A DNA stretch of 58,084 nucleotides from Pseudoduganella flava (GCF_007830495.1 NZ_VLKW01000006.1:1-58084); one strand, 5' to 3'. Shown: positions 28,249-35,759, numbered from the stretch's first letter. Notes: generated from the letters alone by a model not told the origin. A program made the numbers and translations.

Positions 28249-28267
28249 ACTGTTGTAATTGAACAGT
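28249..28267. promoter_or_regulatory. Inverted repeat upstream of the LuxR-type gene
   Basis: ACTGTT and AACAGT form a perfect 6-bp dyad around GTAATTG, about 135 bases upstream of the LuxR-type start. It resembles a CTG-N11-CAG LuxR-type site with one extra base in the spacer. It may be an operator for autoregulation or for the RsaL-like protein; no direct evidence. Confidence 0.35.
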
Positions 28268-28400
28268 CATTTGCTAAGCAACCTGCATAAATGGTTGTTT
28301 AATTGCAAAGCTCTGTTACGATAGTTCCTGCCTGAGAGGACGGGGACACACCTTCCCAGGGCACTTTTCCAGACATTGCGACCTTAGGGAAGGGGGAGCC

Positions 28401-29162
28401 ATGGACAACATGGATGGCATCGATGCTTCGGTGCCCGATCCGTTGTCGCCGTTCGGCGCGCTGATGAGTGCGGCGTCCGATGGGGAGGCGATGACACAGC
28501 TGCAGGCCGCCGTGCGCAGCCTCGGCTTCGAACAGATGATCTTCGCCGTCATGCCGCGGCCGAACGTCAATCCGGCGGACGTCTACCTGCGCAGCAACTA
28601 CCCGCAGGCCTGGCGCAGCTACTACGACGAGCATCGATTGCGCGAAACGGACCCGACGGTGGAGTACTGCTTCAAGGCCAGTGCGCCATTCATCTGGATG
28701 CCGCAATCGTTCAAGACCGATGCGCAGCACGCGCTGTACGAGGAAGCGGCGACGTTCGGCCTGCGGGTCGGCGTGACGTTGCCGATCCGCGGACCGGGCG
28801 GCGAGGTGGGCATGCTCACCTGCGTGCGCGACCAGCAGCCCGGCGCGGCATTCCTGAAGGACCTGAACCACCACCTGCCGGGCCTGACGCTGCTGCGCGA
28901 CGTCGCCTTCGATGCGATGAAGCCGTACGTCCGTCCGGCCGAGCCGCCCGAGGAAGCGCCGGTGCTGACGGCGCGCGAACTGGACGTGCTGCAGTGGATG
29001 GCGGCGGGCAAAACCGCATGGGAGATCGGCCGCATCCTCAGCATTTCGGAGGCGGGCGTCAATTTCCATATCGGGAACCTGCGCACCAAGTTCGCCGTCG
29101 GCAAGCGCAACGACGTGGTGCTGAAGGCGATCCGCCTTGGCCTGATCAGCCTGCCGGGCTGA
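28401..29162 (+). CDS. LuxR-type quorum-sensing receptor/regulator
   Basis: The 253-residue protein has an N-terminal acyl-homoserine-lactone binding domain and a C-terminal HTH (LTARELDVLQWMAAG, then ISEAGVNFHI). The pocket residues W71, Y75, D84, P85 and W99 occur with the same spacing as W57, Y61, D70, P71 and W85 of TraR, so the pocket looks intact. A GGGGGAG ribosome-binding site precedes the ATG. It converges on an RsaL-like gene (17-bp 3' overlap), with the cognate-looking synthase just beyond. It is the likely activator at the lux-box-like elements near 30.2-30.4 kb. Confidence 0.93.
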   Translation: MDNMDGIDASVPDPLSPFGALMSAASDGEAMTQLQAAVRSLGFEQMIFAVMPRPNVNPADVYLRSNYPQAWRSYYDEHRLRETDPTVEYCFKASAPFIWMPQSFKTDAQHALYEEAATFGLRVGVTLPIRGPGGEVGMLTCVRDQQPGAAFLKDLNHHLPGLTLLRDVAFDAMKPYVRPAEPPEEAPVLTARELDVLQWMAAGKTAWEIGRILSISEAGVNFHIGNLRTKFAVGKRNDVVLKAIRLGLISLPG

Positions 29163-29484
29163 CGGCGTCGCGCAATGCGTGCAGCGGGCCGCCGTCGTGC
29201 GGGGGCGCCGGCGCCGGGGCAGGTACGCGCGCCTGCGCCAGGTCGGCGTCCGAGACGACGCGCAGCAGATATAGGCGGATCAGCAGCAGCACCGGCAGGG
29301 GAATCGGCATGCCGCGCTCGAAGCGGCTGCCGCTCGACTGCGTGACGCCGAAGCGGTTCCAGAACTCCGTCTGGTTTTCGCGCAGGATGTAGCGCAGGTC
29401 GCGCATCAGCTGCTTGTCTTGCGGCGTGAGCCAGTGCTGCGCGGGCGCGGCCGCCGCGCGCCCGGCAAAAACTTCATCGTTCAT
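29146..29484 (-). CDS. RsaL-like helix-turn-helix regulator
   Basis: The 112-residue protein contains TEFWNRFGVTQSSGSRFERG followed by PLPVLLLIRLYL. From memory this pattern strongly resembles RsaL, the small HTH repressor encoded between lasR and lasI in Pseudomonas. RsaL binds the synthase promoter and limits signal production. Here the gene lies between the LuxR- and LuxI-type genes, 45 bp after luxI and on the same strand, so it is probably co-transcribed with the synthase and would give delayed negative feedback. The C-terminal 30 residues are Pro/Ala-rich. GGAG precedes the ATG. Confidence 0.75.
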   Translation of the reverse strand: MNDEVFAGRAAAAPAQHWLTPQDKQLMRDLRYILRENQTEFWNRFGVTQSSGSRFERGMPIPLPVLLLIRLYLLRVVSDADLAQARVPAPAPAPPHDGGPLHALRDAVSPAG

Positions 29485-29529
29485 TGGGATCTCCGTGAGC
29501 TGGCGTCCCCGGGTGGGGGCGCCGGCGGT

Positions 29530-30111
29530 TCAATGCAGCGTGCCGAACAGGGCCTTGCGCGTCGTTTCGCCCAGGTGGATTTCCAGTGCGATGGCACGCT
29601 CGACACCAATGCGCAGCGGCGGCCCCATGCGGGTGGTCTCGACGCCGGCATGGCGCAGCAGGCGTTCAACCGCGGTCGTCGTGACCGTCACATACTTCGC
29701 GATATCGTGCTCGTCGGCGAACTGGACGATGGCGCGCATCGCGATCAGCGCCCGCTCGGCAAAGCCGTATTGGCTGTCGCCTTCCGTCTCGATCGCAAAC
29801 CGGCTCAGTTCCCAGATGCGCTTGTCCTGCGGGGCGGCTGCGCCATGCAGCAGTTCCGGGAATGTATCCTTCAGCATGTACGGCCCGTCGGTCGGCATCA
29901 TCCTCCAGCAGCCGCACACCTTGCTCGCCTCGTCGCGAATCACCATGTAGTGCGGTTCCAGCGCGTCATACCCATCGATTTCCATTCCCGCCAATACCGG
30001 AACATCCCATCCCATCCGATCGCGGAATACTTTCGCACGCAATACATGCAGGGCGTGCAGGTCGTTGCGATCGAAATGATTGCGCTGTCCAATTTGAATC
30101 ATCGAGCCCAT
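29530..30111 (-). CDS. LuxI-type acyl-homoserine-lactone synthase
   Basis: The 193-residue enzyme makes an N-acyl homoserine lactone from SAM and acyl-ACP (or acyl-CoA). The invariant residues of LuxI proteins are present: R25, F29, W35, E44, D46, D49, R70, F84, E101 and R104, in RAKVFRDRMGWDV, EIDGYD, CGCWRMMPT and WELSRFAIE. Acyl-chain length cannot be predicted. An AGGAG site six bases before the ATG fixes the start. A lux-box-like element and -10 upstream imply positive autoinduction. Confidence 0.95.
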   Translation of the reverse strand: MGSMIQIGQRNHFDRNDLHALHVLRAKVFRDRMGWDVPVLAGMEIDGYDALEPHYMVIRDEASKVCGCWRMMPTDGPYMLKDTFPELLHGAAAPQDKRIWELSRFAIETEGDSQYGFAERALIAMRAIVQFADEHDIAKYVTVTTTAVERLLRHAGVETTRMGPPLRIGVERAIALEIHLGETTRKALFGTLH

Positions 30112-30195
30112 TTTATTCTCCTGGCGGTAGTTGGCGATATTCGGTCTAGGGAATCCGGTTTTGCGTTTTTATTTGCGCTCAACCGATGTGGCTAC

Positions 30196-30224
30196 TTTAT
30201 GCAAACAGGGTAAGCCGCAAAACT
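30196..30224 (-). promoter_or_regulatory. Candidate luxI promoter
   Basis: On the minus strand the -10 CATAAA (30201-30196) lies 17 bp from a poor -35 AGTTTT (30224-30219), as expected for an activator-dependent promoter. The predicted transcription start is near 30189, leaving a 78-base leader. The -35 overlaps the edge of the lux-box-like element by four bases. Confidence 0.45.
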
Positions 30225-30240
30225 AGCAGGACAAATAGTG
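30221..30240 (-). promoter_or_regulatory. Lux-box-like element 1 (luxI side)
   Basis: Read towards luxI the 20-mer is CACTATTTGTCCTGCTAGTT. It shares 13 of 20 positions with the element in front of the precursor gene (CTAT in the distal half, CTAG in the proximal half). Its centre is 29.5 bases from the first base of the luxI -10, the same distance as at the precursor promoter. Confidence 0.5.
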
Positions 30241-30254
30241 GAATGGCGCCGACA

Positions 30255-30274
30255 ACCTAGCAGTTCTGCTAGCG
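30255..30274. promoter_or_regulatory. Lux-box-like element 2, perfect palindrome
   Basis: ACCTAGCAGTTCTGCTAGCG contains the perfect 16-bp palindrome CTAGCAGTTCTGCTAG. It matches 14 of 20 positions of the las-type box as I remember it (ACCTGCCAGTTCTGGCAGGT). It lies about 75 bases upstream of the predicted luxI start and 210 upstream of the precursor start. Confidence 0.6.
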
Positions 30275-30423
30275 CGGCGCCGGCGCGATGGTGCTAAGCG
30301 CGCGGCACGCGCGCGCCTGCGCTCTATGAAACCCGGGGAGAGCGTGTATCCATGCGCCATTGCGACGGCTGGGCCGGTGCGCGGCGGCAAGCGCTGGCGG
30401 CGGCGCGATGCCCCGGTTCGCTT

Positions 30424-30443
30424 ACCTATCAGTTCTCCTAGCT
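30424..30443 (+). promoter_or_regulatory. Lux-box-like element 3 (precursor side)
   Basis: ACCTATCAGTTCTCCTAGCT matches element 2 at 16 of 20 positions. It is centred near -42 relative to the predicted precursor transcription start and overlaps the weak -35 by four bases, the classic class II LuxR activation geometry. Confidence 0.6.
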
Positions 30444-30468
30444 GTCCAGCAAATGGCGTTTCGATAAT
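30440..30468 (+). promoter_or_regulatory. Candidate promoter of the RiPP operon
   Basis: The -10 GATAAT (30463-30468, five of six consensus bases) is 17 bp from a non-consensus -35 AGCTGT (30440-30445). The transcription start would be near 30475, about 57 bases before the precursor ATG. A good -10 with a poor -35 under a lux-box-like element fits quorum-dependent activation. Confidence 0.55.
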
Positions 30469-30531
30469 ATGACTTCACCACATCGCGTGGCGCAGTAAAT
30501 AAACCGAACTTAACCTGATAGGAGAATCACC

Positions 30532-30720
30532 ATGAAAAACGACATCAAAGCCGCCATCCCCGCCGACACCACCGATAACAAAGCCGATTCGCTGGCCGAT
30601 ATCGCGCAAGAAAACTTCGAAGTCGAGGACATCAACGACCTGAATATGTTCGCACCGCTGTCCGATATTTCGCTGTGCAGCAGCAGCAGCACCAGCTCCT
30701 GCAGCTCCTGCTGCTCCTGA
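30532..30720 (+). CDS. RiPP precursor peptide (thiopeptide/azole-peptide type)
   Basis: The 62-residue peptide has an acidic leader (residues 1-48, with ENFEVEDINDLNMF typical of thiopeptide-type leaders) and a C-terminal tail CSSSSTSSCSSCCS (residues 49-62) made only of Cys, Ser and Thr: four Cys, nine Ser and one Thr. Such residues are the substrates for azole formation by YcaO enzymes and for dehydration by LanB enzymes, both encoded directly downstream. The ATG follows AGGAG. A hairpin with a T run separates it from the dehydratase gene, so it can be expressed in excess. The exact cleavage site (before S47, L48 or C49) is unknown. It resembles no specific known product that I recall. Confidence 0.9.
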   Translation: MKNDIKAAIPADTTDNKADSLADIAQENFEVEDINDLNMFAPLSDISLCSSSSTSSCSSCCS

Positions 30721-30742
30721 ACGGATTAATTCCGTTGACAAG

Positions 30743-30786
30743 GCGGTGATGGTCGGAACGGCGTTGCGACCATCGCCATTTTTTTT
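30743..30786 (+). terminator. Attenuator-like terminator after the precursor gene
   Basis: GATGGTCG (30748-30755) pairs with CGACCATC (30767-30774), and further outer bases can extend the stem. A run of eight T residues follows at 30779-30786. A leaky terminator here would favour precursor over enzymes, as is common in RiPP operons. Confidence 0.65.
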
Positions 30787-30845
30787 CAACCGCGCCCGAT
30801 GGCGCGTATCCAGGCCAAGGCGCGCCAGCCTGCGCGACGCCGGGC

Positions 30846-33581
30846 ATGGACCCCCGTGATGGAGCCGACGTGTCGAACATCGCCCTCAAAACTGTAGAGC
30901 CGGTCGGCCACGACCGTGATCCAGACCGGATTTCGACCGTGCTGTCGCCGCTGTTCCTGTTCCGCCTGGCCGGCCTGCCGCTGGCGGCGCTCGGCGCGAT
31001 CGAATCGTGCAATGTGCGCACCCTCGTCGAGCGCATCGATGGCCACCAGGCCACGCTGCAGGCGCTGGCCGAGCCGCTGAGCGCACAACTGCACGGGATC
31101 ATCAACGTGCTCGCCAAGGACGACGCGCTGCGTACCGATATGCGCGAGCTGATCGAATTGAAACGCGCGGTGCACAATGGCCGCGCACCGAAGCGTGCCG
31201 CCGCCCTCGACGTGGCGCGCCGCTACCTCGATGGCGCCCAGGCGGCACAGCTGGATGCCTGGGCCGCCGCCGCCCAGGGCCAGAAGGACAGCCTGGCCGG
31301 CTGCGCGGACGCCCTGGCGCAAGACCTGGAAGCCTCGCGCGTGGCGATCCATGGATGGGCGAACCGCCCCGTCTTCCAGCGCGCGCTGCAGATCGCCAAT
31401 GCCCAGCTCGAAGAAAAGCTGGACCGCTATTTTGCGCGCCCGGAAGCGCAGATCACCCATAAACACCGGCTGCTGGACAATGCACTGTTCGGCTACTTCC
31501 TGCGCGCCTGCACCAAGACCAGTCCATTCAGCACGTTCGGTATCGTGTCCCACGGCCTGTGGAGCGACCTGCCTGCCGCCGCCCCGGCCCACCTGGCGCA
31601 AGGCTTCGGCTACCGCACCCGGACGCGCCTGAACGCGGCACTGCTGGCGCGCATGGCATCGTCGATCGCGAAAGCGAAGATCGCGCGCGCGACGGTGGAG
31701 CTGCGGCTCAACCCGACGGCGCTCGTCAACGAGGACCGCGTGCACTTCCTGCGCCTGCGCTCGCGGCCTCTGTCGCGCCTGATGGCGTTCGGCTCGCTGA
31801 CGTCGCACGGCATGTTCAGCATCGCGCTGACGGACCCGCTGCGGCGGATGCTGGAGCTGTTGCGCGCCACTCCGGCGCTGCCGTTCCGCAGCCTCGTCGA
31901 GGCGCTGGCCGGCAACGGCCAGTCACCGGGCGAAGTCACCTCGTGGCTGATGTACCTGCTCGACGTCGGGCTCGTCGAATCGACCGATACGTACGACGCC
32001 GGCAGTTACCGCGACCTGCTCGAACACGTGCGCCGGGGCGCCGCCGAGATCGGCGCCGACGTGCTGACCCGCTTTGTCGAGCGGGCCGACGCGATCACCG
32101 GGCAGATGGATACGGACGACGTGGCGCGCCGCCGCGAGCTGCTGGGCGGGATCGCCGCGGCCGTCGGCGACCTGGAGACGGAGGCGGACGGACTGCAGCT
32201 GAAACTGGAGTCGTCGACGATCTTCTACGAGGATGCCGCCCTGGACGGCGGCCGCCATGGCCTGCCGTTCGCGGGCAACGCGGAACTGATCGGCAACCTG
32301 AAGACGCTGCAGCAGCTGCAGCCCGTCTTCGACGTCAACGCGCCGCTGCGCGCCGCGCTGGCGGAGTATTTCAAGAAGCGCTTCGGCGCCGGCGGCGTCT
32401 GCACCGACGTGCCGCGCTTCTCGGAGGAATTCGCGCGCGAATGCGCGGGCCCGTTCCAGAACGTCAGCGCCGAGGCCAAGACGATCGAGTATTTCGACGC
32501 CAGCTTCGACACGCGGCACAGCGCCAACATCCGCGCCTCGCGCGTGCTGCACAGCCTGCGCAACCTGACGTTGCGGCACTTGCGCAGCCTTGGCCGGGCG
32601 GGCGGCACGGACGAGATGGTCATCGATCCGGCCCGGTTGGCGGCATTGCGCTCGCAGATGCCGACCCGGCTGCATGGCGTGTATTCGGGTTCGCTGTTCA
32701 TGCAGCCCTGCGCGGGCGATGCCCGGCAATGGGTGCTCAACAAGGTGTATGGCGGCTCGGGCCAGCTCATGTCCCGCCTGCTGTACCTGTGGCAGGACGA
32801 TCGCGACGACCTGGCGACGCGCACGCTGCGCGCCTACATCGCCGCCAACGTCCCGCCCGATACCGTGGTGGCCGAACTGCCGGGCAACGGCGACTCGAAC
32901 CTGAACTTCCACCCGGTGCTGGTGGACCACGTGATCGGCGGCGCGCCGCGCACCGATGGGCCGCACGAGCGCGTGCACATCCCCCTTGCCGAGCTCCTCA
33001 TCCGCCACGACCCGCCCACCGATACGCTCGAGCTGGTGTCGGCGCGCGACGGTCGGCGCGTGCTGCCCGTCTATCTCGGCGGCCTGGTCAGCGAACTGCT
33101 GCCGGACGTGCAGAAGATGCTGCTGTTGTTCGGCGTGGCCACGTCCGTGTCGCTGCCGAGCTGGGACCGGCTGTTCCATGCCCGCGAAGTCACCGCCATC
33201 GACGCCTATCCGCGCGTGCGTGTCGGCAACGTCGTCGTGCTGCGCCGCATGTGGGCGATCGCGCCCGCCCTGGTGCCGCGCCGTGCGCCGGGCGAGAGCG
33301 ACGCGGAGCTGTACCTGCGTACCCGGAACTGGTGCCGCGAGCACGGCGTGCCGGCGCGCAGCTACATCACGTTCACCCGCACCGATTCGGTGGAGGCAAA
33401 CCAGCGCAAGCCGATGTTCTTCGATCTCGCCAGCATCCGTTCGCTGCTCGCGTTCCAGAAGGAGCTCGAGAAGCACGAGGGCGTGCTGTGGCTCGCCGAG
33501 CCGCTGCCCGACCCGGTGCCGGACGGCGCGCGCCACCACTGCGAATACATCTTCGACCTGACCTCCATCACGAGGAGCTGA
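30846..33581 (+). CDS. LanB-type dehydratase, glutamylation protein (split form)
   Basis: The 911-residue protein matches the N-terminal (glutamylation) part of lantibiotic dehydratases, with the conserved region KTSPFSTFGIVSHG at about residues 225-240 and the later GSLFMQPC/GGSGQLMSRLLYLW and HPVLVDHVIGG blocks. The family uses glutamyl-tRNA to activate Ser/Thr of a precursor. The SpaB_C elimination domain is missing here and is encoded by the next gene, the split arrangement of thiopeptide and goadsporin pathways. The ATG at 30846 lacks a good ribosome-binding site; a GTG at 30870, preceded by GGAG, is an equally good start. The stop is 1 bp from the next ATG. Confidence 0.92.
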   Translation: MDPRDGADVSNIALKTVEPVGHDRDPDRISTVLSPLFLFRLAGLPLAALGAIESCNVRTLVERIDGHQATLQALAEPLSAQLHGIINVLAKDDALRTDMRELIELKRAVHNGRAPKRAAALDVARRYLDGAQAAQLDAWAAAAQGQKDSLAGCADALAQDLEASRVAIHGWANRPVFQRALQIANAQLEEKLDRYFARPEAQITHKHRLLDNALFGYFLRACTKTSPFSTFGIVSHGLWSDLPAAAPAHLAQGFGYRTRTRLNAALLARMASSIAKAKIARATVELRLNPTALVNEDRVHFLRLRSRPLSRLMAFGSLTSHGMFSIALTDPLRRMLELLRATPALPFRSLVEALAGNGQSPGEVTSWLMYLLDVGLVESTDTYDAGSYRDLLEHVRRGAAEIGADVLTRFVERADAITGQMDTDDVARRRELLGGIAAAVGDLETEADGLQLKLESSTIFYEDAALDGGRHGLPFAGNAELIGNLKTLQQLQPVFDVNAPLRAALAEYFKKRFGAGGVCTDVPRFSEEFARECAGPFQNVSAEAKTIEYFDASFDTRHSANIRASRVLHSLRNLTLRHLRSLGRAGGTDEMVIDPARLAALRSQMPTRLHGVYSGSLFMQPCAGDARQWVLNKVYGGSGQLMSRLLYLWQDDRDDLATRTLRAYIAANVPPDTVVAELPGNGDSNLNFHPVLVDHVIGGAPRTDGPHERVHIPLAELLIRHDPPTDTLELVSARDGRRVLPVYLGGLVSELLPDVQKMLLLFGVATSVSLPSWDRLFHAREVTAIDAYPRVRVGNVVVLRRMWAIAPALVPRRAPGESDAELYLRTRNWCREHGVPARSYITFTRTDSVEANQRKPMFFDLASIRSLLAFQKELEKHEGVLWLAEPLPDPVPDGARHHCEYIFDLTSITRS

Positions 33582-33582
33582 C

Positions 33583-34566
33583 ATGCAACCGACTTGGGAA
33601 AGCCTCCACATCCATTACAACAGCGACCCGTTCTGGCTGCTGACGGAAGCGATCGATCCGCTGATCCGCAAGCTGTCCGACGATGGCCTGCTGGCGAACT
33701 ACTTCTTCATCCGCTACTGGGAAAAGGGCCCGCACATCCGCCTGCGGCTGCGCCCGGCCGACAGCGCCGCCGTGCCGGCGCTGCTGAAGACGGTGAGCAC
33801 CGGCGTCGAGCAATTCCTCGCCCGGCGGCCGTCGATCTTCAAGTTCCCGTCGCTGTACATGTCCGACATGTTCAAGAACTTGTTCATCGAGGAATACGGC
33901 GAGCCGGCGCTGTACCGCAAGTACGGCAAGAAGGGCCTGATTCCGTTCGAGCGCAACAACACCATCCAGCCGGCCCGCTACGAACCCGAGTACGAGCGCT
34001 ACGGCGGCGCGCGCGGCACCGCCATCGCCGAGGCGTATTTCGAGTCGTCCAGCGCCGTCACGCTGCAGGTGCTGAAGGGCCAGAACGGCCACGATTTCCG
34101 CATCGTGCTGGGCCAGGCATTCCGCTTCTTCGCGTACGTCTGCCTGATCTTCTTCGACGCCGCCGAACGGGCCGGTTTCGCCCTCGCGTACCACCGCCAA
34201 TGGGCGCAGTTCGGCGGCCGCAAGGGGCCGTCGCGGGGGCCGGAATTCCATTTCAAGTACGAGCGCCAGCGCGAGTTCCTGGCCGCGGCCATCGCGTCGT
34301 GCGAGGAAACGCTGGCCGACCCGGCCACCGCGACGCCCGTCGAAGCGGCCTGGATCGCCACGCTGACGACGCTGAAGGACAGCCTCGCCCAGGCCCAGGC
34401 GGACGGTGCGATCGTGGTGCCGGAGGAGCGCGGCGGCATGGCCGGTTACGTGCGCTACCTGCTGCCTAGCTACATCCACATGCACAACAACCGCCTCGGC
34501 CTCGCCATCTCGGACGAGGTGTACCTGGCTTACCTGGCCCATCATGCCTTCGCCGATCATGTCTGA
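33583..34566 (+). CDS. SpaB_C-type (thiopeptide-type) elimination-domain protein
   Basis: The 327-residue protein belongs to the family annotated 'thiopeptide-type bacteriocin biosynthesis', starting with WESLHIHYNSDPFWLLTEAI and containing YFFIRYWEKGPHIRLRLR and a C-terminal YIHMHNNRLGL. In split LanB systems such a protein removes glutamate from glutamylated Ser/Thr to give dehydroalanine or dehydrobutyrine. The same fold is used by pyridine synthases of true thiopeptides. Only one copy is present, directly coupled to the glutamylation protein, so elimination is the likelier role. It overlaps the M50 gene by 8 bp. Confidence 0.88.
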   Translation: MQPTWESLHIHYNSDPFWLLTEAIDPLIRKLSDDGLLANYFFIRYWEKGPHIRLRLRPADSAAVPALLKTVSTGVEQFLARRPSIFKFPSLYMSDMFKNLFIEEYGEPALYRKYGKKGLIPFERNNTIQPARYEPEYERYGGARGTAIAEAYFESSSAVTLQVLKGQNGHDFRIVLGQAFRFFAYVCLIFFDAAERAGFALAYHRQWAQFGGRKGPSRGPEFHFKYERQREFLAAAIASCEETLADPATATPVEAAWIATLTTLKDSLAQAQADGAIVVPEERGGMAGYVRYLLPSYIHMHNNRLGLAISDEVYLAYLAHHAFADHV

Positions 34567-35734
34567 CGCCGCCCTTCTCTCCCTGCGCGTGCGGCGCAGC
34601 CCGCTCGCAACGATCGGCCCGGCGATGCGGGTCGGCGGCCAGGTCATGCACTACGTGAAAAACGGCGCGACCTTGAACTACTACCGGCTCGGCACCCGCG
34701 AAGCGTGGCTGCTGGCGCAGCTGGACGGCAGCCGCGACTGGGCCGCGATCGGCGCCGCATACGGCGAGCGGTTCGGCGCGCCGCTCAGTGCTGCCGGCAT
34801 GCGCCAGTGCATGCAGCTGTTCGGCAGCCGCGGGCTGCTGGAAGACCCCAGCGGCACGGCGCCGGCCCAGGTCGCGCCGGCACTGCCGCGGCTGACCGTG
34901 AAAGGCTGGGGCGAGGTGTACCTGCGCCTCGCCGACCCCGACCGTGCCGTGCAATGGCTGGCGGCGCGGCTGGCCGTAGTCGACGGCCGCGTGGCCGCCT
35001 GGTGCATCGCGCTGCTGATCGGCGCCTGCGAACTGTACGCGCTCGTCAACCACGCGGCGCTCGGCGCCACGCTGGCCGCCACCATCCGCGCGCCGTCCTG
35101 GCAGCTGATCGTCGCTTACTGCGCGATCGTCTATGGCGGCGCGGTGCTGCACGAGCTGGCGCACGGCACGATGTGCGCACGCTACGGCGGCCGCGTGCAC
35201 GACATGGGGCTGATGTTCCGGTACCTGATGTTTTTCCCGTACTGCAAACTCGACGACCTCGTCGTGCTGCCCCATGCGCGGGCCCGCGCGGTGACCCTGC
35301 TGGCCGGCGTCACGGTGAACCTCCTGATGCTGGTGCCGTTCGTGGCCGTGCACCGGCTGGCGCCGGCAGGCAGCCTGGCCAGCCAGCTGAGCGCGTTCGT
35401 GCTGGTGTTCTACAACCTCTCCGTGCTCGTCAACCTGCTGCCCGTGCTGCGCTTCGACGGTTACCTGCTGGTCAGCGTCGGCCGCGGCCGGCCGGAGCTG
35501 AAGGAGGAGGCGGCAGTGGCGCTGCGCGGCGCCTTCCAGGGGCGGACGGGCGACTGGCCGCTGCTGGCCTACGGAGCGGGCTATGCGCTGGTCACCGCGG
35601 CCGCCGTCACGGGCGCGTTGTACCGCTGGGTCAGCTGGACCGTCGCCAAGGACATGCTGTGGGCCGCCTTCGTGCCGCCGCTGCTGCTCACCGCGCTGTA
35701 TGTCCGCTACGGCCGCAAGAAGGGCGCGGCCTGA
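34559..35734 (+). CDS. M50 zinc metalloprotease-like membrane protein with RRE-like N-terminus
   Basis: The 391-residue membrane protein has the HExxH zinc motif HELAH (H198, E199, H202) and the second site-2-protease motif NLLPVLRFDG (D300), each next to hydrophobic segments. It resembles YydH-type 'peptide zinc metalloproteases' of epipeptide loci. Residues 20-95 (YYRLGTREAWLLAQLDGSRDW through RGLLEDP) look like a PqqD-type RiPP recognition element, the leader-binding winged helix. It is therefore a candidate for leader binding, cleavage or export. The start at 34559 overlaps the previous stop and gives the complete N-terminal domain. Confidence 0.82.
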   Translation: MSDAALLSLRVRRSPLATIGPAMRVGGQVMHYVKNGATLNYYRLGTREAWLLAQLDGSRDWAAIGAAYGERFGAPLSAAGMRQCMQLFGSRGLLEDPSGTAPAQVAPALPRLTVKGWGEVYLRLADPDRAVQWLAARLAVVDGRVAAWCIALLIGACELYALVNHAALGATLAATIRAPSWQLIVAYCAIVYGGAVLHELAHGTMCARYGGRVHDMGLMFRYLMFFPYCKLDDLVVLPHARARAVTLLAGVTVNLLMLVPFVAVHRLAPAGSLASQLSAFVLVFYNLSVLVNLLPVLRFDGYLLVSVGRGRPELKEEAAVALRGAFQGRTGDWPLLAYGAGYALVTAAAVTGALYRWVSWTVAKDMLWAAFVPPLLLTALYVRYGRKKGAA

Positions 35735-35759
35735 GCCGCCATCATTGAAAGGAACCGCC

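Larger units (their letters stand above)
30112..30531. other. 420-bp control region between luxI and the RiPP precursor gene
   Basis: The region separates the divergent luxI and precursor genes and holds three lux-box-like elements (30221, 30255 and 30424), two promoters and the precursor ribosome-binding site (AGGAG, 30520s). Between about 30275 and 30420 it is very GC-rich with no recognisable signal. A 48-codon open frame from 30326 overlaps the third box and is not called. Confidence 0.7.

Noticed and set aside
30326..30471. 48-codon open frame beginning MKPGESVYPC between luxI and the precursor
   Set aside because: No ribosome-binding site, Arg-rich tail, and it runs through the lux-box-like element and the -10 of the precursor promoter.
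30532..34566. Calling the locus a class I lanthipeptide cluster because of the LanB-type dehydratase
   Set aside because: There is no LanC cyclase. YcaO, SagB and Ocin-ThiF-like genes and a split LanB point to azole/dehydroamino acid peptides instead.
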